A stretch of DNA of 64,000 bases from an uncultured Clostridia bacterium (GTDB taxonomy: Bacteria > Bacillota > Clostridia > TANB77 > CAG-508). The stretch is taken from positions 1 to 64,000 of the forward strand of contig CALXXE010000001.1 of assembly GCA_944392605.1 (NCBI GenBank), in the 5' to 3' direction. The notes under the pieces were generated by a model that was not told the origin of the DNA, did not search any database, and worked only from the letters and a program-made list of their open reading frames with translations. Made by a program: the position numbers and the translations under genes. Positions 7,389 to 17,159 of the stretch are shown one piece after another. Numbering within the stretch: position 1 is the first letter of the stretch; every line of letters starts with the position of its first letter.

Positions 7389-8291
7389 TCAATCTTGTTC
7401 CTCTGTAAAGTTTAATGAACTAATTATGAAGTTTCCAACCTCTTCCCATTCATTTCTTAATTCTTCAGTGCAATTGAAATTAACTAATCTTAATTTTCCA
7501 TCAACAGAAAATGCTATAATATGATTATAAATATTTGTATCTGATGCAGGTGAGATAAATTTAATTTCTCCAATTTTATGATTATCTCTTTCAAAAAAAT
7601 TAATATCAATATCATTAGCATATTGTCTATACATAGTTTCCATTGCTTTTGTATATTCTTCTATTTCATCATTTCTCATTGCTACATCATTTAAAACAAA
7701 TGCAATATTAATAGTTCCTCTTTCATTTGTGTAAACAAGTGATGGAGAATTTCTAGCTGGATATTTATTACTAATAGCTTCCTTGCTCATTATATTAAAA
7801 TCAGTTGGTATTTTTAGTGAAAATTCACCTAAATCTTCATATTGTGTTGTGATTCTATTTCCCTGATTTGTCATTATTTCTAATGATGTATCTATTGTAT
7901 TAGTTTTTTCATTTTCTTTCAAAAAAGTATATTTTGCCATAATAAATCCATCTATAATAACAACAATAATACTAAAAATCAACAAAATTTTTAAAGACTT
8001 TGTTTTGTCTTTATATTCTGGAATTTTACCGTCTTTTTGATAAGACTCATACATTGACTTAATTTCTTTATCATTTTTTATGTCTATGACTATAAAAGGT
8101 ATAGCAACAGCAATTGCTAAAACTGCATTTACAATAAAAGCATAAAGTGGAATTATTTCATTGAAATTTAATAACACATTTAAAATTATAACAATAACAA
8201 GCAACAATGTTACAAAACCACCATATAGGTAAAAATTTTTAAATGCCTTGTTCTCTTTTTTCATTATTTTTTTAAATTCATTTTTTTTCAT
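7389..8291 (-). CDS. Polytopic membrane protein with PsbP-like extracytoplasmic domain
   Basis: 300 residues: TM helices near 20-38, 45-68 and 100-118, then a soluble C-terminal domain (about 140-300). That domain is clearly paralogous to the one at 23465-24091: both have FSLKIPTDFN / FFIKVPTNFK, a Kyn-Y segment, TINIAF / TINVAI, KIGEIKFIS / NVGQIKLIS, RLVNFNCTEE / VIITFNCTSD, and end in GNFIISSLNFTEE / GDFIIDSLFFTD. The fold looks like Mog1/PsbP. Cytoplasmic basic linker between TM2 and TM3. GGGG precedes the ATG. Function unknown. Confidence 0.65.
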   Translation of the reverse strand: MKKNEFKKIMKKENKAFKNFYLYGGFVTLLLVIVIILNVLLNFNEIIPLYAFIVNAVLAIAVAIPFIVIDIKNDKEIKSMYESYQKDGKIPEYKDKTKSLKILLIFSIIVVIIDGFIMAKYTFLKENEKTNTIDTSLEIMTNQGNRITTQYEDLGEFSLKIPTDFNIMSKEAISNKYPARNSPSLVYTNERGTINIAFVLNDVAMRNDEIEEYTKAMETMYRQYANDIDINFFERDNHKIGEIKFISPASDTNIYNHIIAFSVDGKLRLVNFNCTEELRNEWEEVGNFIISSLNFTEEQD

Positions 8292-8361
8292 AAAATTTCC
8301 CCTTTTACCATTTTATTTGTTTTATAATATCATAAATGAGAACAAATTATCAATTTTTTAT

Positions 8362-9165
8362 CTATAAATTTAAATTATCTATTATTTTTACTATTTCATC
8401 ATAATCTGGCACATTTTCTTTGACTTTACTATATTCATTTTCAAAATTTTTCAGTTCTTCTCTACCTGATTCATCTACTCCATATCCTACATTTGTTCTT
8501 ATATCTAAATCTGTTCCATAGTCTAATAACAGTTGTAATGTTTCTGCTGCCTTATCATTATCATAAAATCTTAAAGCAAGTAATCCGTTTTTATTCATAT
8601 CAGATTCTTGGTAATTTGGATCAGCACCATTTTCGAGTAATAATTTTGTCGCACCATAATATCCACATTCTGTTGTATAAGTAAGTGGAGTATTAACTCC
8701 TTGTGGTTTTTCATAAATTTGCACATCTGGATTTGCCCCATTTTTTAGTAACAATTCTAATATACTCCATTCATCTTTTTCTTTGTTTTCATCAGGGTTA
8801 TATTTTATTGCATAATATATAGCTTTTGTCGTTTCATTAGGATTCCAACCATTATTTAAGTATTGCTCTACTTTATTATAATCATAATCTTTTATAGCAA
8901 TTAGTTCTTCTCCTTCTTCTTTTATCTGTTCTTGTCTTTGTATTTCATCGTAATTTACAAAATTATTTATAATTTTATAGTCTATAAACGCAAGAATAAT
9001 TGTTAGAATTAGCAATATTATAAATGTTTTTGTAAATTTCTTTTTTACTAATCTTATTACTCCAAATACTATTGTTAATATTAGTAATGTAATAATCATT
9101 ACATTGAATCCTATAAATAATATTCCTAATGTTCCTATTAAAGGAATTACTGTTAAAGCAGCCAT
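8362..9165 (-). CDS. Membrane-anchored ankyrin-repeat protein
   Basis: 267 residues. Two or three hydrophobic N-terminal helices (residues 1-70) precede a soluble part with ankyrin-type repeats: KDYDYNKVEQYLNNGWNPNE, LELLLKNGANPDVQI, TPLTYTTECGYYGATKLLLENGADPNY and LLLDYGTDLDIRTN. Ankyrin repeats mediate protein-protein contacts; no catalytic domain is visible. Start placed at ATG 9165 because GGGGGA lies just upstream; the in-frame TTG two codons earlier overlaps it. Confidence 0.75.
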   Translation of the reverse strand: MAALTVIPLIGTLGILFIGFNVMIITLLILTIVFGVIRLVKKKFTKTFIILLILTIILAFIDYKIINNFVNYDEIQRQEQIKEEGEELIAIKDYDYNKVEQYLNNGWNPNETTKAIYYAIKYNPDENKEKDEWSILELLLKNGANPDVQIYEKPQGVNTPLTYTTECGYYGATKLLLENGADPNYQESDMNKNGLLALRFYDNDKAAETLQLLLDYGTDLDIRTNVGYGVDESGREELKNFENEYSKVKENVPDYDEIVKIIDNLNL

Positions 9166-9242
9166 AAACAATCCCCCATATAAATTACTATTTTTATATC
9201 AGACCACTAAATTGTGATTTGTCGAGATGATTATAGCACAAA

Positions 9243-9336
9243 AAAGAAAATTACTCTATACTTAATAGTACAAAATAATTTTCTTTTAAAAATAAAAGGG
9301 GTGTTGGTGCTAATTGCTTATTCTACAATTAGCACT
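9243..9336 (-). repeat. Double-hairpin 3' element, copy 2
   Basis: Minus strand after the permease stop: stem-loop GTGCTAATTG / CAATTAGCAC (9307-9335), linker ACCCCTTTTATTTT, then terminator hairpin AAAGAAAATTA/TAATTTTCTTT (9243-9286) with T tract. Confidence 0.75.
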
Positions 9337-9345
9337 GTATCAGGT

Positions 9346-12300
9346 CTAGTCAACTGACTTCAACGCCTCTAACATATCTACATTTTTAAGCTTATGATTT
9401 ACATAGTATTTTAATACAAATGAAACGATTGAAATTGTAACAAGTGGTATTATATATGCTCCAATCCAGATTGTAGGATTAAACATAACCTCATCAGGTG
9501 GTACAACTGTTAATATATAATCATGTAGTAGTATTCCAATAACCCATCCCACAACTATTCCTATTGCTGACAATATAATTGTTTCTCTATAAATATACAT
9601 TGTTGTCTCTTTATTGTGAAATCCTAATACTTTTATAGTACAAAGTTCTCTAATTCTCTCAGATACATTTATATTAGTTAAATTATATAGTATTACAATA
9701 GCCAATAATGCTGCAATAATAATTAAAACTAACATAATTATATCTAATGACTCAACTATTGTATTTATTTGATTATACAAAGTAGTATTTTGAACAACAC
9801 CTTTTACAGCTGATAAATTCATAAATTTTGCAACTTGTTCTTCTGTATTTTTTATACTATTATTTTTTAGTAATAATAACTTAGCATTTGTTTTAAAATT
9901 ATCTCCATAAACATTTGTGTATTCTTCTTGGCTCATAAACATAAAGTGTCCTGCATACATTTCACATATTCCAGAAACTGTTACATCATGTTCTTTGTCA
10001 TTACTGTCTGTATAAGAAAAACTATCTCCAACTTTAACATTTAATAGGTCTGCTAATCTTTCCGAAATTACTACACCATCATTTGATAAATTGATATTTT
10101 CTTCTGTTTTTCTATTCATTAGTGATATATATTCATTAAATTGTTCTGTGTTTTCTGGTACAATTAATTTTATATTTTGTTTATCATTATTCTTTCCAGT
10201 TTCTTTGGATATTTCTTCATAATAAATTGATGAATAACTTTTTATTTCTTCTGAATTTAATAAATTTTGTAATTCTTCTTGTTCTTTTTGTTCTATATCA
10301 TCATTTGAAACTACTATTGCATCATATTTGATAATATCTTCAAACTGTCTTTCATTAATTTCTGATATAGAATGTTTTACGCTAAATCCTGCAAATAATA
10401 TTGATGCTGCACCTGCTACTCCAAATATCGTCATAAACATTCTCTTTTTATATCTAAAAAGATTTCTTGCAGTTACTTTTTGGGTAAACTTCATCCTATT
10501 CCATATTGGTTTAATTCTTTCTAAAAATATCTTTGTTCCTGCCTTTGGTGCTTTTGGTTGTAATAGACTTGCTGTACTTTCTTGTAAATCTTTTGTTGCT
10601 ACAATTCTTGCTGGTAACACACTACTTATTAAAGAAAGCAATATTGTTACAACTGTAATTCCTAAATGAAAATGTAGTTCTATTTTAGGTAAAGTAAAGC
10701 CAACACTATATGCATTATATACAATTAGTGGTATTAAAGTATGACCTAGTATAATACCAATAACTGTTCCTGTCATTCCAGCAATAAGTCCATATATTGT
10801 GAATTTTTTAATAACATCTTTATTTGTATATCCTAGCGATTTTAATGTTCCACTATTTATTCTCTCATCATTAACAAATCTTGTCATTGTTGTTAATGTT
10901 ACTAATGCTGCAACAAAATATAAGAATATAGGAAATACTTTTGCCAAAGAATCTACTATTTCAGATACAGTTTCATAAATTGAATATCCTTCTCCACCAG
11001 GTATTTCTCTCCTATTATTTACAGAATAAGTAGGATGTTCTAGTTTATCTAGTTTTTCTTGACTGTCAGATAATTTAGTTTCATTTTCTTCTATTTCTTG
11101 TAAGGCTTCTGGTTCTTTTTCTTGAAATTCTTGTAATTTTTCATTATATTTGCTTTCTTTATCTTGTAATTCTTTTTTGGCATCTTCTATTTTTTTCAAA
11201 TTCGTATTATATTCTGTTCTAGCATTTGATAATTCCTTTTTTGCTATTTGCATACTTGCTTTTCCAGTATCTAATTGTGTTTTGGCACTACTTAGCATTG
11301 TATTTGCATTTTCTAATTCCTGTTTTCCGTGAATTATATTCTTGCTTTTTTTCGTCTAATATTTTTTGCGCTTCATTTAAACCTGTTATAGAAGGATTAT
11401 ATGTGTCATTTAAAAATACATTATATTCACTTTCAGTTTGTTTTTGCATTGCTTGATACTGTGCTAATTGATATGTTATAGTATTTTTTTCTTCTTCTGA
11501 TAAATTTGGATTTTTCAATAATTCTTCACATTGATAAATTGCTTCTTTTAACTCATTTAATCCTGTTTCATATTTACTTTTAGCATCTTCCAATAGTTTC
11601 GTATTATTATCTATTTCTGTTTGAGAATTGCTAATTTGTGTACCTGCATTTTCTAATTCTTGTTTCTTCTGATTGTATTCTGCTAAACTATTGTTATATT
11701 CTGTTTCTTTATTTTTTAATGTTTGTTCATTTTTAGTTATTTCTGTTTGTGCATTGTTTATTTGATTTTTTGCGTCATTTAATTTCTTTTCATTATCTGC
11801 TATTTCTTGTTTTGCATCTTCAATTTGCTTTTTAGCATCTGATAGTTGCGTTCTTGTATCTTCGAGTTCTTTCTTTGCATCATCTAGTTCTTTTCGTCCA
11901 TCATCAATTTCTTTTTGATACTCTGATTTTATGCTTGATAATCTTATATCTTGTTGTTCTTTTAGTAAATTAGAAAGTTCTTCCTTATGTTCTACAATTT
12001 TATCATTATATTCATCAGAGTATGGGTCTAACCCTTATGTATCTGTGAAGGTAAGTTTTGCCATCATATATACATCAGAATTAAAATTGTCTTTGTTTAT
12101 AATTGCATATCCTTTTAATTCTCCTGTTCCTGCTGTTGATTGCCCTAAGTTTAAATTTGATAATATTTCACTTGAATTTATAAATCCAACAATTTTGAAT
12201 TCATGATTTTTTAAAGTCCCCTCTTCATCTTCTGACAATTTTTCATAAAAAGTAATTGTATCTCCAATATTGTATCTATCACTATATGAATCACTTATAG

Positions 12301-12688
12301 CAATTTCATTATTTTCTTTTGGTAAGCTACCTTCTGTTATTTCATATAATGAAATTTTATCAGGTTTTGAAAATATCCTAATACTATCATTAGTATCACT
12401 AATTGTTACATCTTTTAAATAAAAGTAATCCAATTCTTTTACATTGCTTGCTTTTTCTATATATTCTTGCTCACTTTTATCAATACCATAATCACTTAAA
12501 ATAGTTATATCTGCTGTATTTAACTCATTAAAATAATTTATTCCTGTTTGCCTCATATCTGGTCCAGTAACTGCTAGACCAACTAATGCTAATGAGCCAA
12601 GTAACATTAAAAACATAATCGAAATAAATCTTCCCCATGAGTGACTAATTGATTGTCTTATATCTTTATATAGTTTTTTCTTTTTCAT
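9346..12688 (-). pseudogene. Broken MacB/FtsX-type ABC transporter permease (two lesions)
   Basis: An intact gene would code for about 1113 residues: N-terminal TM (LMLLGSLALVGLA), a MacB-like periplasmic segment, a long coiled coil, then two FtsX permease blocks (VFPIFLYFVAALVTLTTMTR; and AALLAIVILYNLTNINVSER near the C-terminus) separated by a second extracytoplasmic domain. Reading from 12688, an in-frame TAA at 12037-12035 interrupts TFTDT-stop-GLDPYSDEY; the same frame then stays open as coiled coil until about 11300, where a one-base frameshift (around 11325, near AATTCACGG) moves the reading into the frame that ends at 9346. Two independent lesions argue for decay rather than recoding; assembly error is the alternative. 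RBS AGGTGG precedes the start; ABC ATPase gene lies 10 bases upstream. Confidence 0.8.
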
Positions 12689-12698
12689 CTTAATCCAC

Positions 12699-13400
12699 CT
12701 ACCATTCTATCTGTTCTACTGGCATTGGTCTTTCATTTATTTCTATTTTTTCTGCTGTTCCATTCTTAAAATGTATTACTTTATCTGCCATAGGTGCTAT
12801 TGCTGCATTGTGAGTTACAATTATTACTGTTATATGATTTCTTCTACAAGTATCCTGTAATAGCTTTAATATTTGTTTTCCAGTTTTATAGTCCAATGCC
12901 CCTGTTGGTTCATCACATAGCAAAATTTTAGGATTTTTTGCTACTGCTCTTGCAATAGATACTCTTTGCTGTTCTCCTCCAGATAATTGTGCCGGAAAAT
13001 TTCTCATTCTATCTTTTAGTCCAACACCTTCTAAAACCTCTTTGGGTTCAAATGGATTTTTTGATATTTCTGTTGCAAGTTCTACATTTTCTATTGCTGT
13101 TAAGTTTTGAATTAAATTATAAAATTGAAAAACAAATCCTATATCTGTTCTTCTATATTCTGTTAACTGCCTGCTATTATAATTGCTTATATCTTTTCCA
13201 GCAATTTTTACTTTTCCTGATGTAGCATTATCCATTCCTCCTAGTATATTTAGTGTTGTTGTTTTTCCTGCACCTGATGGTCCAACTATTACAACTAATT
13301 CTCCCTTTTCTATTGAAAAATTTGTATTATCTAATGCTTTTATTGTTACTTCGCCCATTTTATATTCTTTATTAACATTTTTAAATTCAATATATGACAT
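12699..13400 (-). CDS. ABC transporter ATP-binding protein (MacB/LolD type)
   Basis: 233 residues: Walker [11 protein letters not shown]-loop near [13 protein letters not shown], signature [14 protein letters not shown], Walker [13 protein letters not shown], and switch histidine in VIIVTHN. The sequence places it with the MacB/LolD/FtsE class that powers FtsX-type permeases (antimicrobial-peptide or lipoprotein related mechanotransmission). It is translated just before the broken permease, so at present its partner would be truncated. AAGGAGGGA precedes the ATG. Likely repressed by the divergent TetR protein. Confidence 0.92.
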   Translation of the reverse strand: MSYIEFKNVNKEYKMGEVTIKALDNTNFSIEKGELVVIVGPSGAGKTTTLNILGGMDNATSGKVKIAGKDISNYNSRQLTEYRRTDIGFVFQFYNLIQNLTAIENVELATEISKNPFEPKEVLEGVGLKDRMRNFPAQLSGGEQQRVSIARAVAKNPKILLCDEPTGALDYKTGKQILKLLQDTCRRNHITVIIVTHNAAIAPMADKVIHFKNGTAEKIEINERPMPVEQIEW

Positions 13401-13444
13401 TGTAATCCCTCCTTGTTTTATATATTGTCGAAAAATAAATACTG

Positions 13445-13473
13445 TTGACTTTACACTCTTTTTATATTATAAT
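13445..13473 (+). promoter_or_regulatory. Promoter of the tetR gene
   Basis: TTGACT (13445-13450), 17-bp spacer, TATAAT (13468-13473): near-consensus sigma-A promoter. Its -10 overlaps by four bases the -10 of the divergent ABC promoter. Confidence 0.7.
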
Positions 13474-13494
13474 CTTTTTAGATATCAATGTGAA
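13466..13494 (-). promoter_or_regulatory. Promoter of the ABC transporter operon
   Basis: Minus strand: TTCACA (13494-13489), 17-bp spacer, TATAAT (13471-13466). The overlap with the plus-strand -10 means the two promoters compete for polymerase. Confidence 0.6.
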
Positions 13495-13510
13495 GAACAA
13501 TATTTTACAA

Positions 13511-13530
13511 AGTGTTAAAATATCAACACT
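13511..13530. promoter_or_regulatory. Candidate TetR operator
   Basis: Inverted repeat AGTGTT-N8-AACACT between the divergent genes, upstream of the ABC -35 and downstream of the tetR start region; positioned to let the TetR protein control both. Confidence 0.45.
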
Positions 13531-13563
13531 TCTAAAGAAATTGTTTATTTTTTGGAGGGTATT

Positions 13564-14130
13564 ATGAAGGTAAAAAACTTAAATCATTCATCAGAAAAAA
13601 CAAAGAAATTAATTAAAACTACTTTTGCTGAATTAGTAAATGAATATCAAGAATTAAATAAAGTTACTGTTAGTGAATTAGTAAAAAGAGCTGATATAAA
13701 TAGAGGAACTTTTTACAATCACTATGATAGTATTTATGATGTTGCAGAAGAATTTGAGTCTGAAATTATTAGAGTTTTATTTGAAGATAGCAAAAACTTA
13801 AATTCTATTGATGACTTTTTTAACTATTTAGATTATATTGTAGATTATTTGAAAGAAAATGAAGATACTTATAAATTATTAGTTTCTTCAAAAGAACCTT
13901 TAATTTTTCTTGGTAGATTGAGCAAACTTATAACTGATAAAATGTATGAAGCATTGAGTAATAATTCAAAACTTTCTAAATCTAAATCATTAAAATTTGA
14001 TATTGATTTTTTCACTTCCGGTATGATTTATCAGGTTTTAGGGTATCTTAGAGGCGAATCTGAATATTCATTAGAAGATATATCTAAATATTCAAAAAAA
14101 TTATTCAAGAATTGTTTTGTGGAAATATAA
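13564..14130 (+). CDS. TetR/AcrR-family transcriptional regulator
   Basis: 188 residues. The N-terminal HTH is visible as KTTFAELVNEYQELNKVTVSELVKRADINRGTFYNHYDSIYDVAEEF, with the family's GTFYNHY recognition helix; the C-terminal part is helical ligand/dimer domain (TetR_C-type of DhaS-like proteins). It is divergent from the ABC ATPase/permease genes and likely their repressor. ATG at 13564 is chosen since GGAGGG (13554-13559) lies inside the longer possible reading frame. Confidence 0.9.
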   Translation: MKVKNLNHSSEKTKKLIKTTFAELVNEYQELNKVTVSELVKRADINRGTFYNHYDSIYDVAEEFESEIIRVLFEDSKNLNSIDDFFNYLDYIVDYLKENEDTYKLLVSSKEPLIFLGRLSKLITDKMYEALSNNSKLSKSKSLKFDIDFFTSGMIYQVLGYLRGESEYSLEDISKYSKKLFKNCFVEI

Positions 14131-14132
14131 AA

Positions 14133-14168
14133 AATACTCTGATAAATTATAAAATTTATCAGAGTATT
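14133..14168. terminator. Bidirectional terminator
   Basis: Stem AATACTCTGATAAATT / ATTTATCAGAGTATT between convergent tetR and XRE genes. Confidence 0.8.
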
Positions 14169-14175
14169 CTATATA

Positions 14176-14709
14176 CTAACAATTTATAATTTGTTTTTTA
14201 TTCCTTTTTATGAATATTATCCCTAATATTGAAGTAATTAGTATAACCATAATTGGTGCAATTTTAAAAAACACCCATTCAAATGCATGCCATATAGTTC
14301 CTATAACAGCCCACTCAGGATGACTATAATCCCAATTTTGATAAGGACTATCTAATACTGCTAATAATATAAAAAGTAATATGATACATACATCCATAAT
14401 TATTAAGAAGTTTATTGTTCTTTTTCTTTTTTGTTTTTGTTGCATAGATAGTTGTTCATTTATAACTTCTAATTTTTCTGATATTACTTTTAGATCATTC
14501 TTTTCCTTTTCATCAATATTTTCTCCCAAAATTGTACTAACAGGAGTATCAAATATCTCTGATATAGCTATTAACATTTCAGCATCTGGAACAGATAATC
14601 CTTGTTCCCATTTAGATATAGTTTGTCTTACAACATTTAATTTAATACTTAATTCTTCTTGTGAAAGTCCTTTATTCTTTCTTAAAGTTTTTAAATTATC
14701 TTTTAACAT
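14176..14709 (-). CDS. XRE-family regulator with C-terminal membrane helices
   Basis: 177 residues. Residues 1-60 form a Cro/CI HTH (LKTLRKNKGLSQEELSIKLN, VVRQTISKWEQG, PDAEMLIAISEIFD); a charged linker (about 65-95) leads to two TM helices (about 99-118 and 148-168). Membrane-bound XRE regulators of this layout are widespread in Firmicutes; signals are mostly unknown. AAGGAG precedes the ATG. Confidence 0.85.
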   Translation of the reverse strand: MLKDNLKTLRKNKGLSQEELSIKLNVVRQTISKWEQGLSVPDAEMLIAISEIFDTPVSTILGENIDEKEKNDLKVISEKLEVINEQLSMQQKQKRKRTINFLIIMDVCIILLFILLAVLDSPYQNWDYSHPEWAVIGTIWHAFEWVFFKIAPIMVILITSILGIIFIKRNKKQIINC

Positions 14710-14828
14710 ATAAAATTCACTCCTTTCTTTAAGTAAATTTTATTATAAAAGTCTCGTTGCTACAAGCAATGTATTTTAACATTTTGTCAAACTACTGCTA
14801 CTCTAATAATTCGCTAAATTGTAATTTG

Positions 14829-15518
14829 TTATTCCGCTATATCAAGTGCTTTTTCTAATATTTTCTTTACTAATTTTGTTTTCATTAATATATATACAAT
14901 AATTGCACCAATTGTATTTAATATAATATCATCAATATCAGTTGAGCCTCTATAAGTTATAAATTGTAATATTTCAACAAATAATGAAAGTATAATAATC
15001 AATATTATAAATTGTTTTATATTTGTTATTTTATTTTTAAATAGCAAAGGAATGAAAAATCCCATTGGAGCAAACAAAAGTAAATTAGTAGCAAAATTAA
15101 TTATTACTATACTTGTATTAATATCATCTGAAATCACACCTGTAATATATTCTATTATAGTTGCAAAAGGAATTAAATTGCTTGATTCAAAATGCTCTTT
15201 TGAAAATGTGTCTATATTTTGAAATCCACCCATTCTATACTCATTGTTCAAAAATAAAATAGTAATCAACAATAAACAATATATAATAAATAATGCTTTT
15301 AACCAAAAATTTCTTATTTTACTTTTCTCTTGTACTTCTTTTGATTTCTTTATTTCTACTATCATTGTAATTATTATTATAAAAATCGGTATTACAAACC
15401 CTCCTATTGTTACTTTAACATTTAAAACAATATTAGGAATTATACTAAAAAATATAACAAATCCAATTAATATAATACTTAGAACGATAATAATTCCATT
15501 AATTACCTTTTTTATCAT
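14829..15518 (-). CDS. VanZ-family membrane protein
   Basis: 229 residues, six or so TM helices. The VanZ-like core spans about 75-220: NLIPFATIIEYI, NFATNLLLFAPMGFFIPLLF, and the conserved end FVEILQFITYRGSTDIDDIILNTIG. VanZ of enterococci raises teicoplanin resistance; most homologues have unknown roles in the envelope. GGGGAG precedes the ATG. Confidence 0.85.
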   Translation of the reverse strand: MIKKVINGIIIVLSIILIGFVIFFSIIPNIVLNVKVTIGGFVIPIFIIIITMIVEIKKSKEVQEKSKIRNFWLKALFIIYCLLLITILFLNNEYRMGGFQNIDTFSKEHFESSNLIPFATIIEYITGVISDDINTSIVIINFATNLLLFAPMGFFIPLLFKNKITNIKQFIILIIILSLFVEILQFITYRGSTDIDDIILNTIGAIIVYILMKTKLVKKILEKALDIAE

Positions 15519-15608
15519 AAAACATCTCCCCTATAAACTACTATTTTTCTTAATACTATCATAATCAAATATTATTATCAATTAAATATTAAATTCTTAA
15601 GGAAAAAA

Positions 15609-15679
15609 AGAGAACTACTATTAAAAAGTAGTTCTCTTTGAAAATAAAAGGGGATGTTTTCTATGCTTTTTTATAAGCA
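15609..15679 (-). repeat. Double-hairpin 3' element, copy 3 (diverged)
   Basis: Minus strand downstream of the ferredoxin gene: short stem TTGCTTAT...AAGCA (15664-15680), linker ATCCCCTTTTATTTT, terminator hairpin AGAGAACTAC/GTAGTTCTCT (15609-15637) with T run. The linker and terminator layout match the other copies but the upstream stem sequence is different. A further CTTAAG inverted pair lies at about 15683-15707. The rest of 15519-15782 shows nothing recognisable. Confidence 0.55.
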
Positions 15680-15782
15680 AACTTAAGATTAATTAAATTT
15701 CTTAAGTTGTATTTATTATAGATATAAAAAGTAACTAATAAGTATCCTAATTGTAAACGTTTTGTAAATTTATATTTTTTCT

Positions 15783-15968
15783 CTATAATACCAGTGCTTT
15801 ATTCTTACATAGATTTGAACACTTCCCGCAACTTATACATTTATCATAGTCTACTACTGGTGCTTTAAAATCTTTTTGTGACAATGCTCCTACTGGACAA
15901 CTCTTTACCGCTGGGCATTTATGATTTTGTGGACAACTTTCTAATACTACTTTTAATCTTTTATTCAT
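15783..15968 (-). CDS. Small 4Fe-4S ferredoxin-like protein
   Basis: 61 residues. A C-terminal CISCGKCSNLCKN motif (CxxCxxCxxxC) binds one 4Fe-4S cluster; an additional cysteine-rich start, SCPQNHKCPAVKSCPVGAL, supplies CPxG-type ligands, so one or two clusters are possible. Likely a small electron carrier. ATG at 15968 chosen since TAGGAG is spaced 9 bases upstream; a GTG three codons earlier overlaps it. It follows the small kinase gene by 11 bases. Confidence 0.8.
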   Translation of the reverse strand: MNKRLKVVLESCPQNHKCPAVKSCPVGALSQKDFKAPVVDYDKCISCGKCSNLCKNKALVL

Positions 15969-15979
15969 TTTCTTCACTC

Positions 15980-16501
15980 CTAAACATTACTAAGTAAGTA
16001 ATTAATATCATATTTATCATCTATTAATATATATTTATTATTATACTTTTTAGACATTTGCAAATTATAATTATTACTTTCTATAAGTTCATTTATATCT
16101 ATATTACCTTGTTCTTTCCTGTCTTCTATAACGTTTTCATTGTTTTTAATTTTTTCATAATTATTTTTTATATATTTTTCTGTCATTATTAGGCAAACAT
16201 ATTGTATATTACTTATATACTCTTCTTCAAAATCTTTTTTCCAATCGAAAGGTATATAACATCCTTCTATTATTATATTTTGATTGTTTTCTATATTTGT
16301 CTTTATTATTTCTTTAACAATATTCCACAAATATTTTGTTAGTTCCTCATCATCTTCTACTGTTAAATTTGTATTTCCGCTTCTAATTAACCCCATTTTC
16401 AAATGGTCTATTGATAAGTAAGGGTATTTATATTTTTCTAATAATTTTTGTGCTAACAAAGTTTTCCCTGTGTGTGATGTTCCAGAAATTAGAATTACCA
16501 T
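15980..16501 (-). CDS. P-loop kinase-like protein (2-phosphoglycerate kinase / AAA type)
   Basis: 173 residues from the ATG at 16501, preceded by AGGAGAG; a longer frame lacks a ribosome site. Walker A is SGTSHTGKTLLAQKL at the N-terminus, followed by YLSIDHLKMGLIRSG, a segment typical of small kinases that phosphorylate metabolites, and IIIEGCYIP as the Walker B-like strand. Substrate not identified. Confidence 0.75.
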   Translation of the reverse strand: MVILISGTSHTGKTLLAQKLLEKYKYPYLSIDHLKMGLIRSGNTNLTVEDDEELTKYLWNIVKEIIKTNIENNQNIIIEGCYIPFDWKKDFEEEYISNIQYVCLIMTEKYIKNNYEKIKNNENVIEDRKEQGNIDINELIESNNYNLQMSKKYNNKYILIDDKYDINYLLSNV

Positions 16502-16587
16502 ATTTATCTCTCCTATACAAATATCATAACACGCATAATTATTATTTTTCTCATTTACCAAAATTATCTTTATATCTTTTTAATAGT

Positions 16588-17085
16588 TTATAGATTTAAT
16601 GATAAATTATAACTATTATCTATTAACTCAAATATTCTTTCAGTCTCAACACTGTTATCAAGTTTTATTGTAATCCAACTATTTTTATTCATGTGATAGC
16701 CTGGAAACACTTTATCATTGTCTATAATATCTTTTATTCTTTCTTTTTGGTATCTCAAATCTATAATATCTATTATTTCTTCAGAATCAATCTTCAATTT
16801 TCTTTTTTGTAGAACAAGTAAAGCACCATACCATTTTTTATTAGCCTTATTTCTCCATATTGCATTTTTAGGAAACTTTTTCCATAAGAATTCTAAATCA
16901 TCATTATATTTTTCTTTTATATATTTAATTATCTCTTTTGATTGTTCACTTTTAAATACATTTGGGACAGTACATTTTTCTATAATATTCTTTAATTCAT
17001 TTTCATATTCTTCTCTAAGTTTTCCAACAAATTCTCCTATATTATCTTGAATATCTACTAAAATATACTCATCTTTGTTTTCCAA
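16588..17085 (-). CDS. MmcQ/YjbR-family protein
   Basis: 165 residues. The C-terminal two thirds match the YjbR fold: FLWKKFPKNAIWRNKANKKWYGALLVL, then DLRYQKERIKDII, PGYHMNKNSWITIKLD and a closing helix. The N-terminal 60 residues (VFKSEQSKEIIKYIKEKYNDDLEFLW) are shared by long members. YjbR-like proteins bind DNA non-specifically in the few tested cases. The likely start is TTG at 17085, which has no clear ribosome site of its own; it lies 5 bases after the stop of a Nudix-like fragment that has one, so reinitiation is plausible. Confidence 0.75.
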   Translation of the reverse strand: MENKDEYILVDIQDNIGEFVGKLREEYENELKNIIEKCTVPNVFKSEQSKEIIKYIKEKYNDDLEFLWKKFPKNAIWRNKANKKWYGALLVLQKRKLKIDSEEIIDIIDLRYQKERIKDIIDNDKVFPGYHMNKNSWITIKLDNSVETERIFELIDNSYNLSLNL

Positions 17086-17090
17086 GTCAA

Positions 17091-17159
17091 TTAATCTTGA
17101 GGTAATCCTGCTTGTGCTAAACTTTGTATTTCAATTGCCCATTTTAACCATTTTTCCAT
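17091..17159 (-). pseudogene. 5' remnant of a Nudix hydrolase gene (22 codons)
   Basis: The frame reads MEKWLKWAIEIQSLAQAGLP and then two codons and a stop. It resembles the N-terminal Hydrolase_N segment of ADP-ribose pyrophosphatase-type Nudix proteins (WLKWAIELQ-like, AQAGL). It keeps an excellent ribosome site (AAGGAGCAATAAA). The Nudix box is absent; the YjbR gene follows in another frame. Looks like a deletion/recombination junction, possibly now acting as a short leader ORF. Confidence 0.6.

Noticed and set aside
11288..11593. Separate 101-residue coiled-coil gene
   Set aside because: It is the middle of the interrupted permease coiled coil, in the same frame as the N-terminal part after the in-frame stop.
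12035..12037. Programmed stop-codon recoding in the permease gene
   Set aside because: The stop is TAA, no SECIS-like or readthrough context was seen, and a second frameshift in the same gene makes decay or sequencing error simpler.
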